This document shows positions 37,620-46,349 of a stretch of 64,000 nt of DNA, in pieces (position 1 is the stretch's first letter; each line of letters starts with the position of its first letter). The notes under the pieces are model-generated. The model searched no databases. It was not told where the DNA came from and worked only from the letters and a program-made list of their open reading frames with translations. Position numbers and translations under genes: made by a program. The DNA is from Sphingomonas ginsenosidivorax (GTDB lineage Bacteria; Pseudomonadota; Alphaproteobacteria; Sphingomonadales; Sphingomonadaceae): assembly GCF_007995065.1 (NCBI RefSeq), contig NZ_VOQR01000001.1:3786501-3850500 (forward strand), written 5' to 3'.

Positions 37620-40043
37620 CTAATCCACCCGCATCGCCTCCGCCGCCAAGGCCTCCGCCTCGACCAGCAGCGCGTCGTCGGCATTCCCCGTCGACACCTT
37701 CTCGCGCCCGATCAGCGTCAGCACCGGCACCGCGAGCGGCGTCACCCGCTCGACATCGACGTGCAGCATCGTGTCCGCCGCCCGGTCGAGCAGGTTCGCC
37801 AGCCGCCCGACATCGGTCATCCGCGCGCGCGCATCCGCCCACGCCGCCTCGAGCAGCAGATGCGTCGGCTCATATTTGCGCAGCACGTCGTAGATGAGGT
37901 CGGTCGAGAAGGTGACCTGCTTGCCGGTCTTGCGCTTGCCCGGATGCTGCCGCTCGACCAGCCCGCCGATCACCGCCACCTCGCGGAACGCGCGCTTGAG
38001 CAGGTGCGACTGCTGCACCCAGTCGACGAACTCGTGCTCGAGAATGTCCGACGAGAACAGCGACGCCGGGTCGGTGATCTTCTCCAGCCCGTACACCGCG
38101 ATCGCATAGTCGTTCGCGACGAACCCGAGCGGCTTCAGCCCCTGCGTCTCCATCCGCCGCGTGATCAGCATGCCCAGCGACTGGTGCGCGTTCCACCCCT
38201 CGAAACTGTACGCGACCATGTAGTGCCGCCCCTCGCGCGGGAAGGTTTCCACCAGCAGCTGCCCCGGCTTGGGCAACACCGATCGATAGGCCTGGAACTC
38301 CAGCCATTCGCGCACATCGTCGGGAAACCGCGACCATTCCTGCGGCGTCGCGAGGAATTCGCGCACCCGCGCGGCCAGGTTGGTCGACAGCGGCATCCGG
38401 CTGCCGCCATAGGTCGGGATCCGCGCCGGCCGCGACGTCGCACGGACGATCAAATCCTCGGTGTCGATCTTCATCACCTCGAGGCTGAGCCCCGCGAAGA
38501 AGAAGGTGTCACCGTGCGACAGCGTCGACGCGAATGCTTCCTCGACCTTGCCGAGCTGCCGCCCGTTGTTGAACCGCACCTGCAGCATCGTCGCCTCGAC
38601 GATGATTCCTGCGTTCAGCCTATGCTGGCCGATGAATTTAGGGTGGCTGACGCGCCACGACCCATCGGCATCCTGCGTCAGCCGCTTGAACTTGTCATAG
38701 GCCTTGAGGCTGTAGCCCCCGTCGCGGATGAACCCGAGCACACGCTCGAACGTGTCGGTCGGCAGCGCGGAATAGGGCAGGGCGGAGCGGATCTCGTCGA
38801 GCAGCGCGTCCTGGTGGAACGGCGCCGCGCACGCGCACGCCATCACGTGTTGTGCCAGCACGTCGAGCCCGCCTTCGCGGAAGATGTCGGCATCGAGCTC
38901 GCCGGCCTCGACCGCATCCAGCGCCGCGCGCGCTTCCAGATATTCGAACCGGTTCCCCGGCACGACGATCGCCTCCGACGATTCGTCGAGCCGGTGGTTC
39001 GCGCGCCCGATCCGCTGCAGCAGCCGCGACGATCCCTTGGGCGCGCCCATCTGGATCACGCAGTCGACATCGCCCCAGTCTACCCCCAGGTCGAGGCTCG
39101 CGGTCGCGACCAATGCGCGCAGCTTGCCCTCCGCCATCGCCCCCTCGACGCGCTGCCGCGCTTCCTTGGCGAGGCTCCCGTGATGCACCCCGATCGGCAG
39201 CGAATTGACGTTCACCTTCCACAGATCCTGGAAGATGAGTTCCGCCAGACTGCGCGTGTTGCAGAACACGATCGAGGTCCGGTGCGCCTCGATCTGCGTC
39301 ATCACCTGTTCCGCGGCATAGCGCCCCGAATGCCCCGACCAGGGGATCCGCCCCTCAGGGAGCAGGATCTCGATATTGGGCTCGGCGCCCGCCTCGCCAG
39401 CCACGCTCGCGACCTGGTCGATATCGCCATCGGGGGCGAGCCACGCGCGATAGCCATCGGCATCGGCGACCGTCGCCGACAGCGCGACGCGTCGCATCCC
39501 CGGCGAGATCCGCTGCAACCGCGCCATGCACAACGACAACAGGTCGCCGCGCTTGCCGGTTGCGAACGCATGGACCTCGTCGACCACGATCGTGCGGATC
39601 CCCTCGAACATCGTGAAGCTGTCGGGATAGCTCAGCAGCAGCGACAGCGATTCGGGCGTCGTCAGCAGGATCTGCGGCGGCTTGATGCGTTGCCGCGCCT
39701 TCTTGTCCGACGGCGTGTCGCCGGTCCGCGTCTCGACGCGGATGTCGAGCCCCATTTCCTCGATCGGGGTGATCAGGTTGCGCTGCACGTCGACCGCCAG
39801 CGCCTTCAGCGGCGATACGTACAGCGTGTGCAGCCCCTCGGTCGGGTCCTCGACGAGTTCGGAGAGCGTCGGCAGGAACCCGGCGAGCGTCTTCCCCGCG
39901 CCGGTCGCCGCGACCAGCAGCGCATGTCGCCCCGCGCGACCCTGCTCCAGCATCTCCACCTGATGCCGCCGCGGCCGCCAACCCCGTGCGGCGAACCAGT
40001 TTTCCAGGATCGGGGGAAGGTCGGTCACGGCCTGTTCACGCAT
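37620..40043 (-). CDS. Ligase-associated DEXH-box helicase (Lhr-like)
   Basis: This 807-residue superfamily 2 helicase has Walker A AATGAGKTLAGFLP, motif Ia SPLKALAVDV, motif II VVDEVHAFATGKRGD (DEVH), motif III SATVAD, motif IV FCNTRSLAELIF and motif VI LQRIGRANH. The C-terminal half holds the Lhr winged-helix/core region (SYSLKAYDKFKRLT-like, VEATMLQVRFNNGRQLG). It matches the ligase-associated branch that runs with an MBL exonuclease, PdeM and an ATP-dependent ligase. The exonuclease lies 880 bases away in divergent orientation. ATG 40043 has a poor ribosome site; GTG 40028 is an alternative. Confidence 0.92.
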   Translation of the reverse strand: MREQAVTDLPPILENWFAARGWRPRRHQVEMLEQGRAGRHALLVAATGAGKTLAGFLPTLSELVEDPTEGLHTLYVSPLKALAVDVQRNLITPIEEMGLDIRVETRTGDTPSDKKARQRIKPPQILLTTPESLSLLLSYPDSFTMFEGIRTIVVDEVHAFATGKRGDLLSLCMARLQRISPGMRRVALSATVADADGYRAWLAPDGDIDQVASVAGEAGAEPNIEILLPEGRIPWSGHSGRYAAEQVMTQIEAHRTSIVFCNTRSLAELIFQDLWKVNVNSLPIGVHHGSLAKEARQRVEGAMAEGKLRALVATASLDLGVDWGDVDCVIQMGAPKGSSRLLQRIGRANHRLDESSEAIVVPGNRFEYLEARAALDAVEAGELDADIFREGGLDVLAQHVMACACAAPFHQDALLDEIRSALPYSALPTDTFERVLGFIRDGGYSLKAYDKFKRLTQDADGSWRVSHPKFIGQHRLNAGIIVEATMLQVRFNNGRQLGKVEEAFASTLSHGDTFFFAGLSLEVMKIDTEDLIVRATSRPARIPTYGGSRMPLSTNLAARVREFLATPQEWSRFPDDVREWLEFQAYRSVLPKPGQLLVETFPREGRHYMVAYSFEGWNAHQSLGMLITRRMETQGLKPLGFVANDYAIAVYGLEKITDPASLFSSDILEHEFVDWVQQSHLLKRAFREVAVIGGLVERQHPGKRKTGKQVTFSTDLIYDVLRKYEPTHLLLEAAWADARARMTDVGRLANLLDRAADTMLHVDVERVTPLAVPVLTLIGREKVSTGNADDALLVEAEALAAEAMRVD

Positions 40044-40133
40044 CGTCGTGATATGGGGGCGTAATGTCGGACCGCCATGGACGTGCGCCCCGCGTCCTGT
40101 TTTTTGACGTCCGACCCGATCGAAAGGCTCTTC

Positions 40134-40739
40134 GTGCTGCTTCGCTATTGCCTCCTGCCACTGTCGTTGCTCGCCCTCCTGCCATTCGCCAATGCCGATG
40201 CCGCGACGAAGTTCTTCGTCGGCGCAGGCGGCCGGGTCCGCCTGTCGCACCCGGCCAATCTCAACCCGACGCGGACTTTCTCGGGCCGCGCGCTGATGAC
40301 CGCCGGCTGGCGCACGATGTGGGACGGCAAGCCTGTCGGCCGCGGTATCGGCGTCGCGCGCTTCTGGCAGATCGCCAAGCCCCGCGACGGCGTCGGTCAG
40401 GTGATCGAGATGGTCCAGATCGGCTTCAGCCGCGACGCCGGCGTCATCGCCCGCTGCGGCACCGACGGCGCGAAGGGGCCGAACGGCCGGCGCCTGCCCG
40501 ACCGCATGCTCGGCGGCCATCGCTGGACCGCGTACAGCAACGGCGACGCCGGCATGAGCCAGGGCATCGCTGCGACCAACCTGCGCACCGTGGTCGAGGG
40601 CACGTGCTACGCGGTCGACCGCATCACCTACAGCATCAAGGCCGCCGGCGCCCCGTCGCGCACCGCGCCGACCCAGGCGGTGGCAGCTGCCGCAATGGAC
40701 GGCATCCTCGCGACCGTCCACGTCGGCCGGCGGCGCTAG
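40134..40739 (+). CDS. Exported hypothetical protein between helicase and exonuclease genes
   Basis: Starting at GTG 40134 (GAAAGG 6 bases upstream) the 201-residue protein has a clear signal peptide (LLRYCLLPLSLLALLPFANA, cut near ADA). An upstream ATG at 40077 would bury this signal. The mature part has RVRLSHPANLNPTRTFSGR, a repeated GWRTMWDGKPVGRGIGVARFW segment, and two cysteines (IARCGTDG, EGTCYAV) that may form a disulfide. I recognise no family. It is divergent from the helicase gene by 90 bases. Confidence 0.7.
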   Translation: MLLRYCLLPLSLLALLPFANADAATKFFVGAGGRVRLSHPANLNPTRTFSGRALMTAGWRTMWDGKPVGRGIGVARFWQIAKPRDGVGQVIEMVQIGFSRDAGVIARCGTDGAKGPNGRRLPDRMLGGHRWTAYSNGDAGMSQGIAATNLRTVVEGTCYAVDRITYSIKAAGAPSRTAPTQAVAAAAMDGILATVHVGRRR

Positions 40740-40742
40740 AAT

Positions 40743-40877
40743 GATCCTCCCCCGCCAGGGGGAGGTGGCACGCGCAGCGTGACGGAGGGGGCGGACGCGC
40801 AGTGCGCGGGTCGAGAGCGCATCACTCACCGCCCCCTCCGACGCCTTCGGCGCCACCTCCCCCTGGCGGGGGAGGAT
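40743..40877. repeat. Full paired CTCCCCC-type repeat
   Basis: Left half CCTCCCCCGCCAGGGGGAGG with GTGGCACGCGCAGCGTGACGG, right half CCCCCTCCGACGCCTTCGG and ACCTCCCCCTGGCGGGGGAGG. It separates the hypothetical gene from the exonuclease gene. Confidence 0.9.
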
Positions 40878-40925
40878 AGGGACCCCCGTTTGGCACCCAA
40901 CCCACCCCCCGCGCGTACTACCCCC

Positions 40926-41924
40926 ATGGCAAAGCTCGGCGACTGGCTCGAACCCCACCCGCACGGCATCCTCGTCAAGCCGATCGACGCGTGGATCGAC
41001 CCCTCGATCCCCGTCGCACGCGCGCTGGTGACGCACGGTCATGCCGACCACGCCCGCGGCGGGCACGAGGCGGTCTGGGCCACGCCCGAGACTCTCGCGA
41101 TCATGGACGCGCGCTACGGCCCGCAGGCCGGCAACTCCGTCGCGTACGGCGAAACGATCCGGATGGGAGAGGTCGACATCGGCTACGTCCCCGCCGGCCA
41201 CGTCCTCGGCTCCGCGCAGATCGTGCTCGACTATCGCGGCGAACGCATCGTCGTCTCGGGCGATTACAAGCGCCGCTCCGACCCGACCTGCACGCCGTTC
41301 GAACCGGTCAAATGCGACGTCTTCGTCACCGAGGCCACGTTCGGCCTGCCCGTCTTCCGCCACCCCGACACCGGCGACGAGATCGACAAGCTGATCGCGG
41401 CGCTCCACGCCAACCCCGATCGGTGCGTCGTCGTCGGCGCCTACGCGCTCGGCAAGGCGCAACGCGTCATCGCCGAACTGCGCGAGCGCGGGCACGAGGC
41501 GCCGATCTACATCCACGGCGCGCTGCAACGCCTCTGCGACCTCTATGTCGAGCACGGCGTCCGGCTGGGCGACCTCATCCCCGTCGGCGACACCAGGAAG
41601 GCGGAGATGGCGGGCCATGTCGTGATGTGCCCGCCCGGCGCGCTCAACGACCGCTGGTCGCGGCGGCTGCCCGACCCGATCACCGCGATGGCCAGCGGCT
41701 GGATGCGCGTCCGCCAGCGCGCGGTGCAGAAGAACGTCGAACTCCCGCTGATCCTGTCCGACCATGCCGACTGGGACGAACTCACCACCACCCTGACCGA
41801 GATCGCCCCCAAGGAAGTCTGGGTCACCCACGGCCGCGAGGACGCCCTCGTCCACTGGTGCATGACCCGCCAGATCAAGGCACGCGCGCTGGCGCTGGTG
41901 GGCTTCGAGGACGAGGATGACTAA
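40926..41924 (+). CDS. Ligase-associated DNA exonuclease (MBL / beta-CASP-like)
   Basis: This 332-residue metallo-beta-lactamase-fold nuclease has ALVTHGHADHARGGHEA (HxHxDH zinc motif), YVPAGHVLGSAQIVL, VVSGDYKRRSDPTC and a late LILSDHADWDEL. The C-terminus IWVTHGRED-type strand completes the site. This is the SNM1/Artemis-like family predicted to process DNA ends for the partner ligase. It starts at ATG 40926 and normally lies next to the ligase gene; here the ligase is 8 kb further on. Confidence 0.91.
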   Translation: MAKLGDWLEPHPHGILVKPIDAWIDPSIPVARALVTHGHADHARGGHEAVWATPETLAIMDARYGPQAGNSVAYGETIRMGEVDIGYVPAGHVLGSAQIVLDYRGERIVVSGDYKRRSDPTCTPFEPVKCDVFVTEATFGLPVFRHPDTGDEIDKLIAALHANPDRCVVVGAYALGKAQRVIAELRERGHEAPIYIHGALQRLCDLYVEHGVRLGDLIPVGDTRKAEMAGHVVMCPPGALNDRWSRRLPDPITAMASGWMRVRQRAVQKNVELPLILSDHADWDELTTTLTEIAPKEVWVTHGREDALVHWCMTRQIKARALALVGFEDEDD

Positions 41925-41948
41925 CCCCCCGTCACGCCCGTCACTTTC

Positions 41949-42037
41949 CGTCACCCTGAACTCGTTTCAGGGTCCACCCGTCCCCAGGCGATAGCGCCCG
42001 AGTGGACGTGGATGCTGAACCAAGTTCAGCATGACGG
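41949..42037. repeat. Paired repeat, TGCTGAA/ACCCTGAA family (copy 3, arms exchanged)
   Basis: Left hairpin ACCCTGAACTCGTTTCAGGGT, right hairpin ATGCTGAACCAAGTTCAGCAT. Compared with the copies at 21916 and 26906 the stems have changed places while the loops keep their positions. It lies between the convergent exonuclease and rpoN genes. Confidence 0.88.
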
Positions 42038-42048
42038 AGGAGCGAAGG

Positions 42049-43545
42049 TTACGCCCCTTCCAACGTCCGAGCCCGACGCCGCTGCACCGAACTCCCGATC
42101 CCCAGCGCCTCGCGGTATTTCGCCACCGTCCGCCGAGCGATGTCGAACCCCTTCGCGTTGAGCAGCTCGACCAACGTATCGTCCGACAAAATCTTCGCCC
42201 CCTCGGTCGCGATCAGCCCGCGGATCGCTGCCTTCACCGCTTGCGCCGACACCGCATCCCCGCCGTCCGCCGCCTGGATCGCCGACGTGAAGAAATATTT
42301 CAGCTCGTACAGCCCGCGCGCGCAGCTCACATATTTGTTGCTCGTCACCCGGCTGACGGTCGATTCGTGCATCTCGATCGCATCCGCCACCTGCTTCAGC
42401 GTCAGCGGCCGCAGGTGGGCGACGCCCTTCAGGAAGAACGCCTCCTGCTGCTTCACGATCTCGGTCGCGACCTTGATGATCGTCCGCTGGCGCTGGTCGA
42501 GTGCCTTTACCAGCCAGTTCGCGCTCGCCAGGCACTCGGTCAGCCACGCCTTCGACGCCTTGTCCTGCTGGCCGCCTGCAAGCTCGGTATAATAGCTCCG
42601 GTTGACCAGCACGCGCGGCAGCGTCGCGCTGTTGATCTCGATCCCCCAGCCGGTCTTGGTGCGCGCGACGAACAGGTCGGGCACCACCGCCTGCGACGGT
42701 TCGCCGCCATAGCGGCACCCGGGTTTCGGGTCGTAGCCGCGTAGTTCGCGGATCATGTCCGCCATGTCCTCGTCGTCGACCTGGCAGATCCGCTTCAGCC
42801 GCGTCAGTTCGCCGCGCGCGAGCAGGTCGAGATTCTCGATCAGTCGCGCCATGCATGGATCGTAGCGGTCCGCCTCCTTCGCCTGCAGCGCGAGGCATTC
42901 GGCGAGATCGCGCGCGCCGACCCCGGTCGGATCGAGGGTGTGGATGATGCCCAGCACGCGCTCGACCCGCGCCAGCGGCACGCCCAGCCGCTCGGCGATC
43001 TCGCGCACCGGCACGCTCAGATACCCCGCCTCGTCGATCTGGTCGATCAGATGCGCTGCAATGAACGCATCATCCTGCCCCACCACCGACCCCGCCTGCG
43101 CCATCAGATGGTCGGCAAGGCTGAGCCCGGTATCCGCGAACGCGTCGAGATCGGGCCCGTCCTCGCCGCCAGCACCGCCCGTGCTCGCCCCGGTCATCGA
43201 CAGCGCGCCGTCATTGCCGCTGCCGCCGTCGGCGATGCTGTCCTGCTGATGGCTCTCGGTCGCATAGTCGACGTCGAGCGCCGGCTCGGCGGCGCCGCCC
43301 GCGCCCGAGAGCAACTCGTCCGCCGCGACGCGCTCGTCGCGGACCTCGGCGACCGGTTCGCGATCGGGGATGTCGCCGTCCTCGGCCGGGCTCGCCTCGA
43401 GCAGCGGGTTGCGCTCGACCTCCTCGGCGATGAACCCCTCGATCTCCAGGTTCGACAGCGCGAGCAGCTTGATCGCCTGCTGCAGCTGCGGCGTCATCAC
43501 GAGCGATTGCGACTGGCGCAGGTCGAGACGCGGCGCGAGACTCAT
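42049..43545 (-). CDS. rpoN: RNA polymerase sigma-54 factor
   Basis: Sigma-54 directs transcription from GG/GC (-24/-12) promoters with enhancer-binding activators. The 498-residue protein starts MSLAPRLDLRQSQSLVMTPQ (region I glutamine-rich activator contact), has an acidic linker, a core-binding domain, the HTH LKQVADAIEMHESTVSRVTSNKY and the RpoN box ARRTVAKYREALGI near the end. ATG 43545 fits the family; an in-frame codon at 43560 would add MGRPS. It sits downstream of lptB on the same strand, a conserved order. Confidence 0.97.
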   Translation of the reverse strand: MSLAPRLDLRQSQSLVMTPQLQQAIKLLALSNLEIEGFIAEEVERNPLLEASPAEDGDIPDREPVAEVRDERVAADELLSGAGGAAEPALDVDYATESHQQDSIADGGSGNDGALSMTGASTGGAGGEDGPDLDAFADTGLSLADHLMAQAGSVVGQDDAFIAAHLIDQIDEAGYLSVPVREIAERLGVPLARVERVLGIIHTLDPTGVGARDLAECLALQAKEADRYDPCMARLIENLDLLARGELTRLKRICQVDDEDMADMIRELRGYDPKPGCRYGGEPSQAVVPDLFVARTKTGWGIEINSATLPRVLVNRSYYTELAGGQQDKASKAWLTECLASANWLVKALDQRQRTIIKVATEIVKQQEAFFLKGVAHLRPLTLKQVADAIEMHESTVSRVTSNKYVSCARGLYELKYFFTSAIQAADGGDAVSAQAVKAAIRGLIATEGAKILSDDTLVELLNAKGFDIARRTVAKYREALGIGSSVQRRRARTLEGA

Positions 43546-43568
43546 GGACGGCCGCCCCAACCCAAACC

Positions 43569-43651
43569 CGTCACCCCAGCGAAGGCTGGGGTCTCGTGCG
43601 GCAAGGGCGCGCCCTCCGACCGGGAGATCCCAGCCTTCGCTGGGATGACGG
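43569..43651. repeat. CCAGCGAAGGCTGG paired repeat between lptB and rpoN
   Basis: Both arms intact (CCCCAGCGAAGGCTGGGG, CCCAGCCTTCGCTGGG) with outer GTCACC/GATGACGG. It lies in the 132-base gap within the lpt-rpoN cluster, so it may uncouple rpoN from lptB transcription. Confidence 0.88.
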
Positions 43652-43677
43652 AAAGAGGCGCGTTGGTCCCCATAGCC

Positions 43678-44466
43678 CTAGAGCGAGAACCCCTCGCCGA
43701 GATACAGCCGCCGCACATTGGCGTCCGCCACCAGCTCGGCCGGCGACCCTGAGAACAGCACGCGCCCGTCATAGATGATATACGCGCGGTCGACGATCTC
43801 CAGCGTCTCGCGGACGTTGTGGTCGGTGATCAGCACGCCGATGTCGCGCCGCTTCAGGTCCTTCACCAGGTCGCGGATGTCTGCGATCGAGATCGGGTCG
43901 ATCCCCGCGAACGGCTCGTCGAGCAGCATAATCGACGGATCCGCCGCGAGCGCGCGCGCGATTTCCGCGCGCCGTCGCTCGCCGCCCGACAGCGCCATCG
44001 CCGGCGCGGTCCGCAGCCGGGTCAGCCCGAACTCCTCGAGCAGCGTATCGAGTTTCCGCTCGCGCGCGGCCTTGTCCGGCTCGGACAGCTCAAGCACGGT
44101 GAGGATGTTCTTCTCGATGTTGAGCCCGCGGAAGATCGACGTCTCCTGCGGCAGATATCCCAGCCCCAGGATCGCGCGGCGGTACATCGGCAGGCTGGTG
44201 ATGTCCTCGCCGTCCAGCATGATGCGGCCCGAATCGGGCTTCACCAGCCCCATCACCGAATAGAAGCAGGTCGTCTTGCCCGCGCCGTTCGGCCCGAGCA
44301 GCCCGACGACCTCGCCGCGCCCGACCGACACCGACACGTCGGTCAGAACGGTGCGCTTGTCATAGGATTTGGCGATCGAGACGACCTGGAGTCCGTGCGC
44401 GACCGGCGCTTCGACGATCGGCGCCGTCGCGGATCCGTCGATCGGGGGCGGGGTGGTCGCGTCCAT
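43678..44466 (-). CDS. lptB: LPS export ABC transporter ATPase LptB
   Basis: LptB powers LPS extraction from the inner membrane by LptFG. The 262-residue ATPase has Walker A GLLGPNGAGKTT (residues 56-66 region), Q-loop YLPQETSIFRG, signature LSGGERRRAEIARAL, Walker B IMLLDEPFAGIDPI and the switch His in ITDHNVRET. A 25-residue extension rich in Pro/Ala precedes the domain. ATG 44466 is the first ATG; an in-frame TTG lies 6 bases upstream. Confidence 0.97.
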   Translation of the reverse strand: MDATTPPPIDGSATAPIVEAPVAHGLQVVSIAKSYDKRTVLTDVSVSVGRGEVVGLLGPNGAGKTTCFYSVMGLVKPDSGRIMLDGEDITSLPMYRRAILGLGYLPQETSIFRGLNIEKNILTVLELSEPDKAARERKLDTLLEEFGLTRLRTAPAMALSGGERRRAEIARALAADPSIMLLDEPFAGIDPISIADIRDLVKDLKRRDIGVLITDHNVRETLEIVDRAYIIYDGRVLFSGSPAELVADANVRRLYLGEGFSL

Positions 44467-44527
44467 GGCCAACGTCTCGCAAAAACAGGTTAATTCTAAG
44501 TCGCGGACGGTCGCCGGGACCGTCCGG

Positions 44528-45067
44528 TCAGTTGCGCTTGGGGACTGAGAACGTCCCCGTCACGCGCCCGCCGGTCTGCGTCACGCCCGACGTCGCGCCG
44601 GTCGCGCCCTTGCTGCCCGCCACCGACGATCCGTCGATCACCGCGCGCCCGCTATCCAGGTTCATCGTCAGCCGCCCGCCGTTCACGGTGTTCCCCGCCT
44701 GGGTCAGCGTCACCGCGCCCAGCATCGTAATGATGCGGCGGTTGAGGTCGTAGATCGCGTACTGGCTGCGCGCGGTCTGGTCCGGCCGCTTGACGGTGAC
44801 CCCGCCGCTCGCGTCGAGCCGCGATACCTGCGGGTTCCCGCCGACGACCTCGCCGGTATAGGCGACCGTCATCCGTGCCGAATTCAGCGTCATCTCGGCC
44901 TGCCTGACCGAGACGTTGCCCGACAGCACCGCGCGGTTGGCCTTGTCCTGCAGCTCGATATGATCCGCGCCGAAATCGATCGGCGCGTTGGAATTATGCG
45001 CCTTTTGCGCAAGGGCGCCGCTCGCGGGCAGCGAAACGAGCAGGGCGGCGAGAAGGGACAGGCGCAT
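44528..45067 (-). CDS. lptA: LPS transport periplasmic protein LptA
   Basis: LptA forms the periplasmic bridge that carries LPS from LptC to LptD. The 179-residue protein has a signal peptide (residues 1-20, ending ALA) and an OstA beta-jellyroll: PIDFGADHIELQDKANRAVL, GNVSVRQAEMTLNSARM, then IYDLNRRIITMLGAVTLTQ. A Gly/Thr-rich tail precedes the stop. It starts 5 bases after lptC. Confidence 0.94.
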   Translation of the reverse strand: MRLSLLAALLVSLPASGALAQKAHNSNAPIDFGADHIELQDKANRAVLSGNVSVRQAEMTLNSARMTVAYTGEVVGGNPQVSRLDASGGVTVKRPDQTARSQYAIYDLNRRIITMLGAVTLTQAGNTVNGGRLTMNLDSGRAVIDGSSVAGSKGATGATSGVTQTGGRVTGTFSVPKRN

Positions 45068-45072
45068 GGCGG

Positions 45073-45729
45073 CTATTTCGCCCCTCTGGGGACGATCCGC
45101 AAGCGCGCATTGCCATCGAGCGTCACGGTGCGCCCTTCCAGGTCGGCGCGCAGCGCGTTGGCGCTGAACACGCCTTGCGGCACGGTGCCGTTGACCGCAC
45201 CGCCGCTGCGCATCGTCCGGTTGGCGAGGTCGAGCGTCGCATCGTTGGTCTTGAGGTCGTAGCCGCCCGCCGCGGTGAAGTTCAGCGGCCCGTCGAGCTG
45301 CACCTTCTGCGTGTCCATGTCGTAGCGCCCGGTGTTCGCCTTGATCTGCGCCGGGCCATCGGTCAGCTGGATATGCGCGTCGAGCTTGTTGAGCTGGACG
45401 ATCGGCTCGGCCGAGCTCTTCTGGATCGCCGACCCGGCATCCAAGCGGAACGCCTGGCCCTTCGAATCCTGCCCGCGATACTGCGCCGATTGCAGCTTCA
45501 GCCGCTCGGACGCGACATCGACCTTGTTCTTGTCGAGCACGAACGACACGTCGCCGCCCGCGGTCAGCGGCGCCATCACCAGGAATGCCGCCAGCACGCC
45601 GATCAGCGTCGGCAGCCCCACGCGCGCGACCGCGATCAGCCGGTCGTGCGTGCCACCGGGCTGCGCCCAGAGCTGCCGCTTGGACCGTTCGCGCCGCGCG
45701 ACCGCCGAGGGTGGGACCGTGGTGATCAT
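45073..45729 (-). CDS. lptC: LPS export protein LptC
   Basis: LptC is the inner-membrane anchor of the LPS bridge. The 218-residue protein has a basic N-terminus, one membrane helix (about residues 36-54, GLPTLIGVLAAFLVMAPL) and a periplasmic jellyroll (LKLQSAQYRGQDSKGQAF, KANTGRYDMDTQKVQLDG). ATG 45729 shares its A with the RNase D stop (TGATG), so the two are translationally coupled. Confidence 0.94.
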   Translation of the reverse strand: MITTVPPSAVARRERSKRQLWAQPGGTHDRLIAVARVGLPTLIGVLAAFLVMAPLTAGGDVSFVLDKNKVDVASERLKLQSAQYRGQDSKGQAFRLDAGSAIQKSSAEPIVQLNKLDAHIQLTDGPAQIKANTGRYDMDTQKVQLDGPLNFTAAGGYDLKTNDATLDLANRTMRSGGAVNGTVPQGVFSANALRADLEGRTVTLDGNARLRIVPRGAK

Positions 45730-46349
45730 CAGGCGTGCGCGAAGATGTCGATCTCGGGCCATCCGGCCAGATCGAGCGCCGCGCGCGTCGGCAGGAAGTC
45801 GAAGCACGCCTGCGCCAGCGCCGTCCGGCCTTCGCGTGCGAGCCGCATGTCGAGCTCGGTCTTCAACCGGTGGAGGAAGCGGACGTCCGACGCCGCATAG
45901 TCCTTCTGCGCGTCGCTCAAGGTCGGGCTGCCCCAGTCCGACGATTGCTGCTGCTTGGAGATGTCCTGCCCGAGCAGTTCGCGCACCAGCTCCTTGAGGC
46001 CATGCCGGTCGGTATAGGTCCGCACCAGCCGCGATGCGATCTTGGTGCAATAGACCGGGGCTGCGACGACGCCGAGATAATGCTGGACCGCGGCGATATC
46101 GAATCGGCCGAAATGATACAGCTTCAGCCGGGCGGGATCAGCGAGCAGCGCCTTCAGGTTCGGCGCATCATAGCCGGCGCCCGCCGCGAATCGCACCAGA
46201 TGCTCGTCGGGCCCGCCGTCCGACAGCTGCACCAGGCACAGCCGGTCGCGCGGCGTGATCAGTCCCATCGTCTCGGTATCGACCGCGATCGATGCGCCGG
46301 GGGCGAACAAGTCGGCGGGAATGTCGTGTTCGTGCAGATATACGGTCAT
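45729..46349 (-). CDS. rnd: Ribonuclease D (DEDD 3'-5' exonuclease domain only)
   Basis: This 206-residue protein has the DEDDy exonuclease fold: SIAVDTETMGL (Asp, Glu), YHFGRFDIAAVQHYLG (second Asp) and DYAASDVRFLHRL (Tyr, Asp). It lacks the HRDC domains of E. coli RNase D, as in the short version that heads the lptCAB cluster in alphaproteobacteria. It probably trims 3' ends of stable RNAs. Confidence 0.92.
   Translation of the reverse strand: MTVYLHEHDIPADLFAPGASIAVDTETMGLITPRDRLCLVQLSDGGPDEHLVRFAAGAGYDAPNLKALLADPARLKLYHFGRFDIAAVQHYLGVVAAPVYCTKIASRLVRTYTDRHGLKELVRELLGQDISKQQQSSDWGSPTLSDAQKDYAASDVRFLHRLKTELDMRLAREGRTALAQACFDFLPTRAALDLAGWPEIDIFAHA

Noticed and set aside
36444..40064. A 1206-codon open frame on the plus strand
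   Set aside because: It lies antisense to the helicase, retropepsin and part of the M20 gene. It is rich in Arg, His, Asp and Gln, shows no domain, and exists because high-GC genes leave the opposite frame free of stops.
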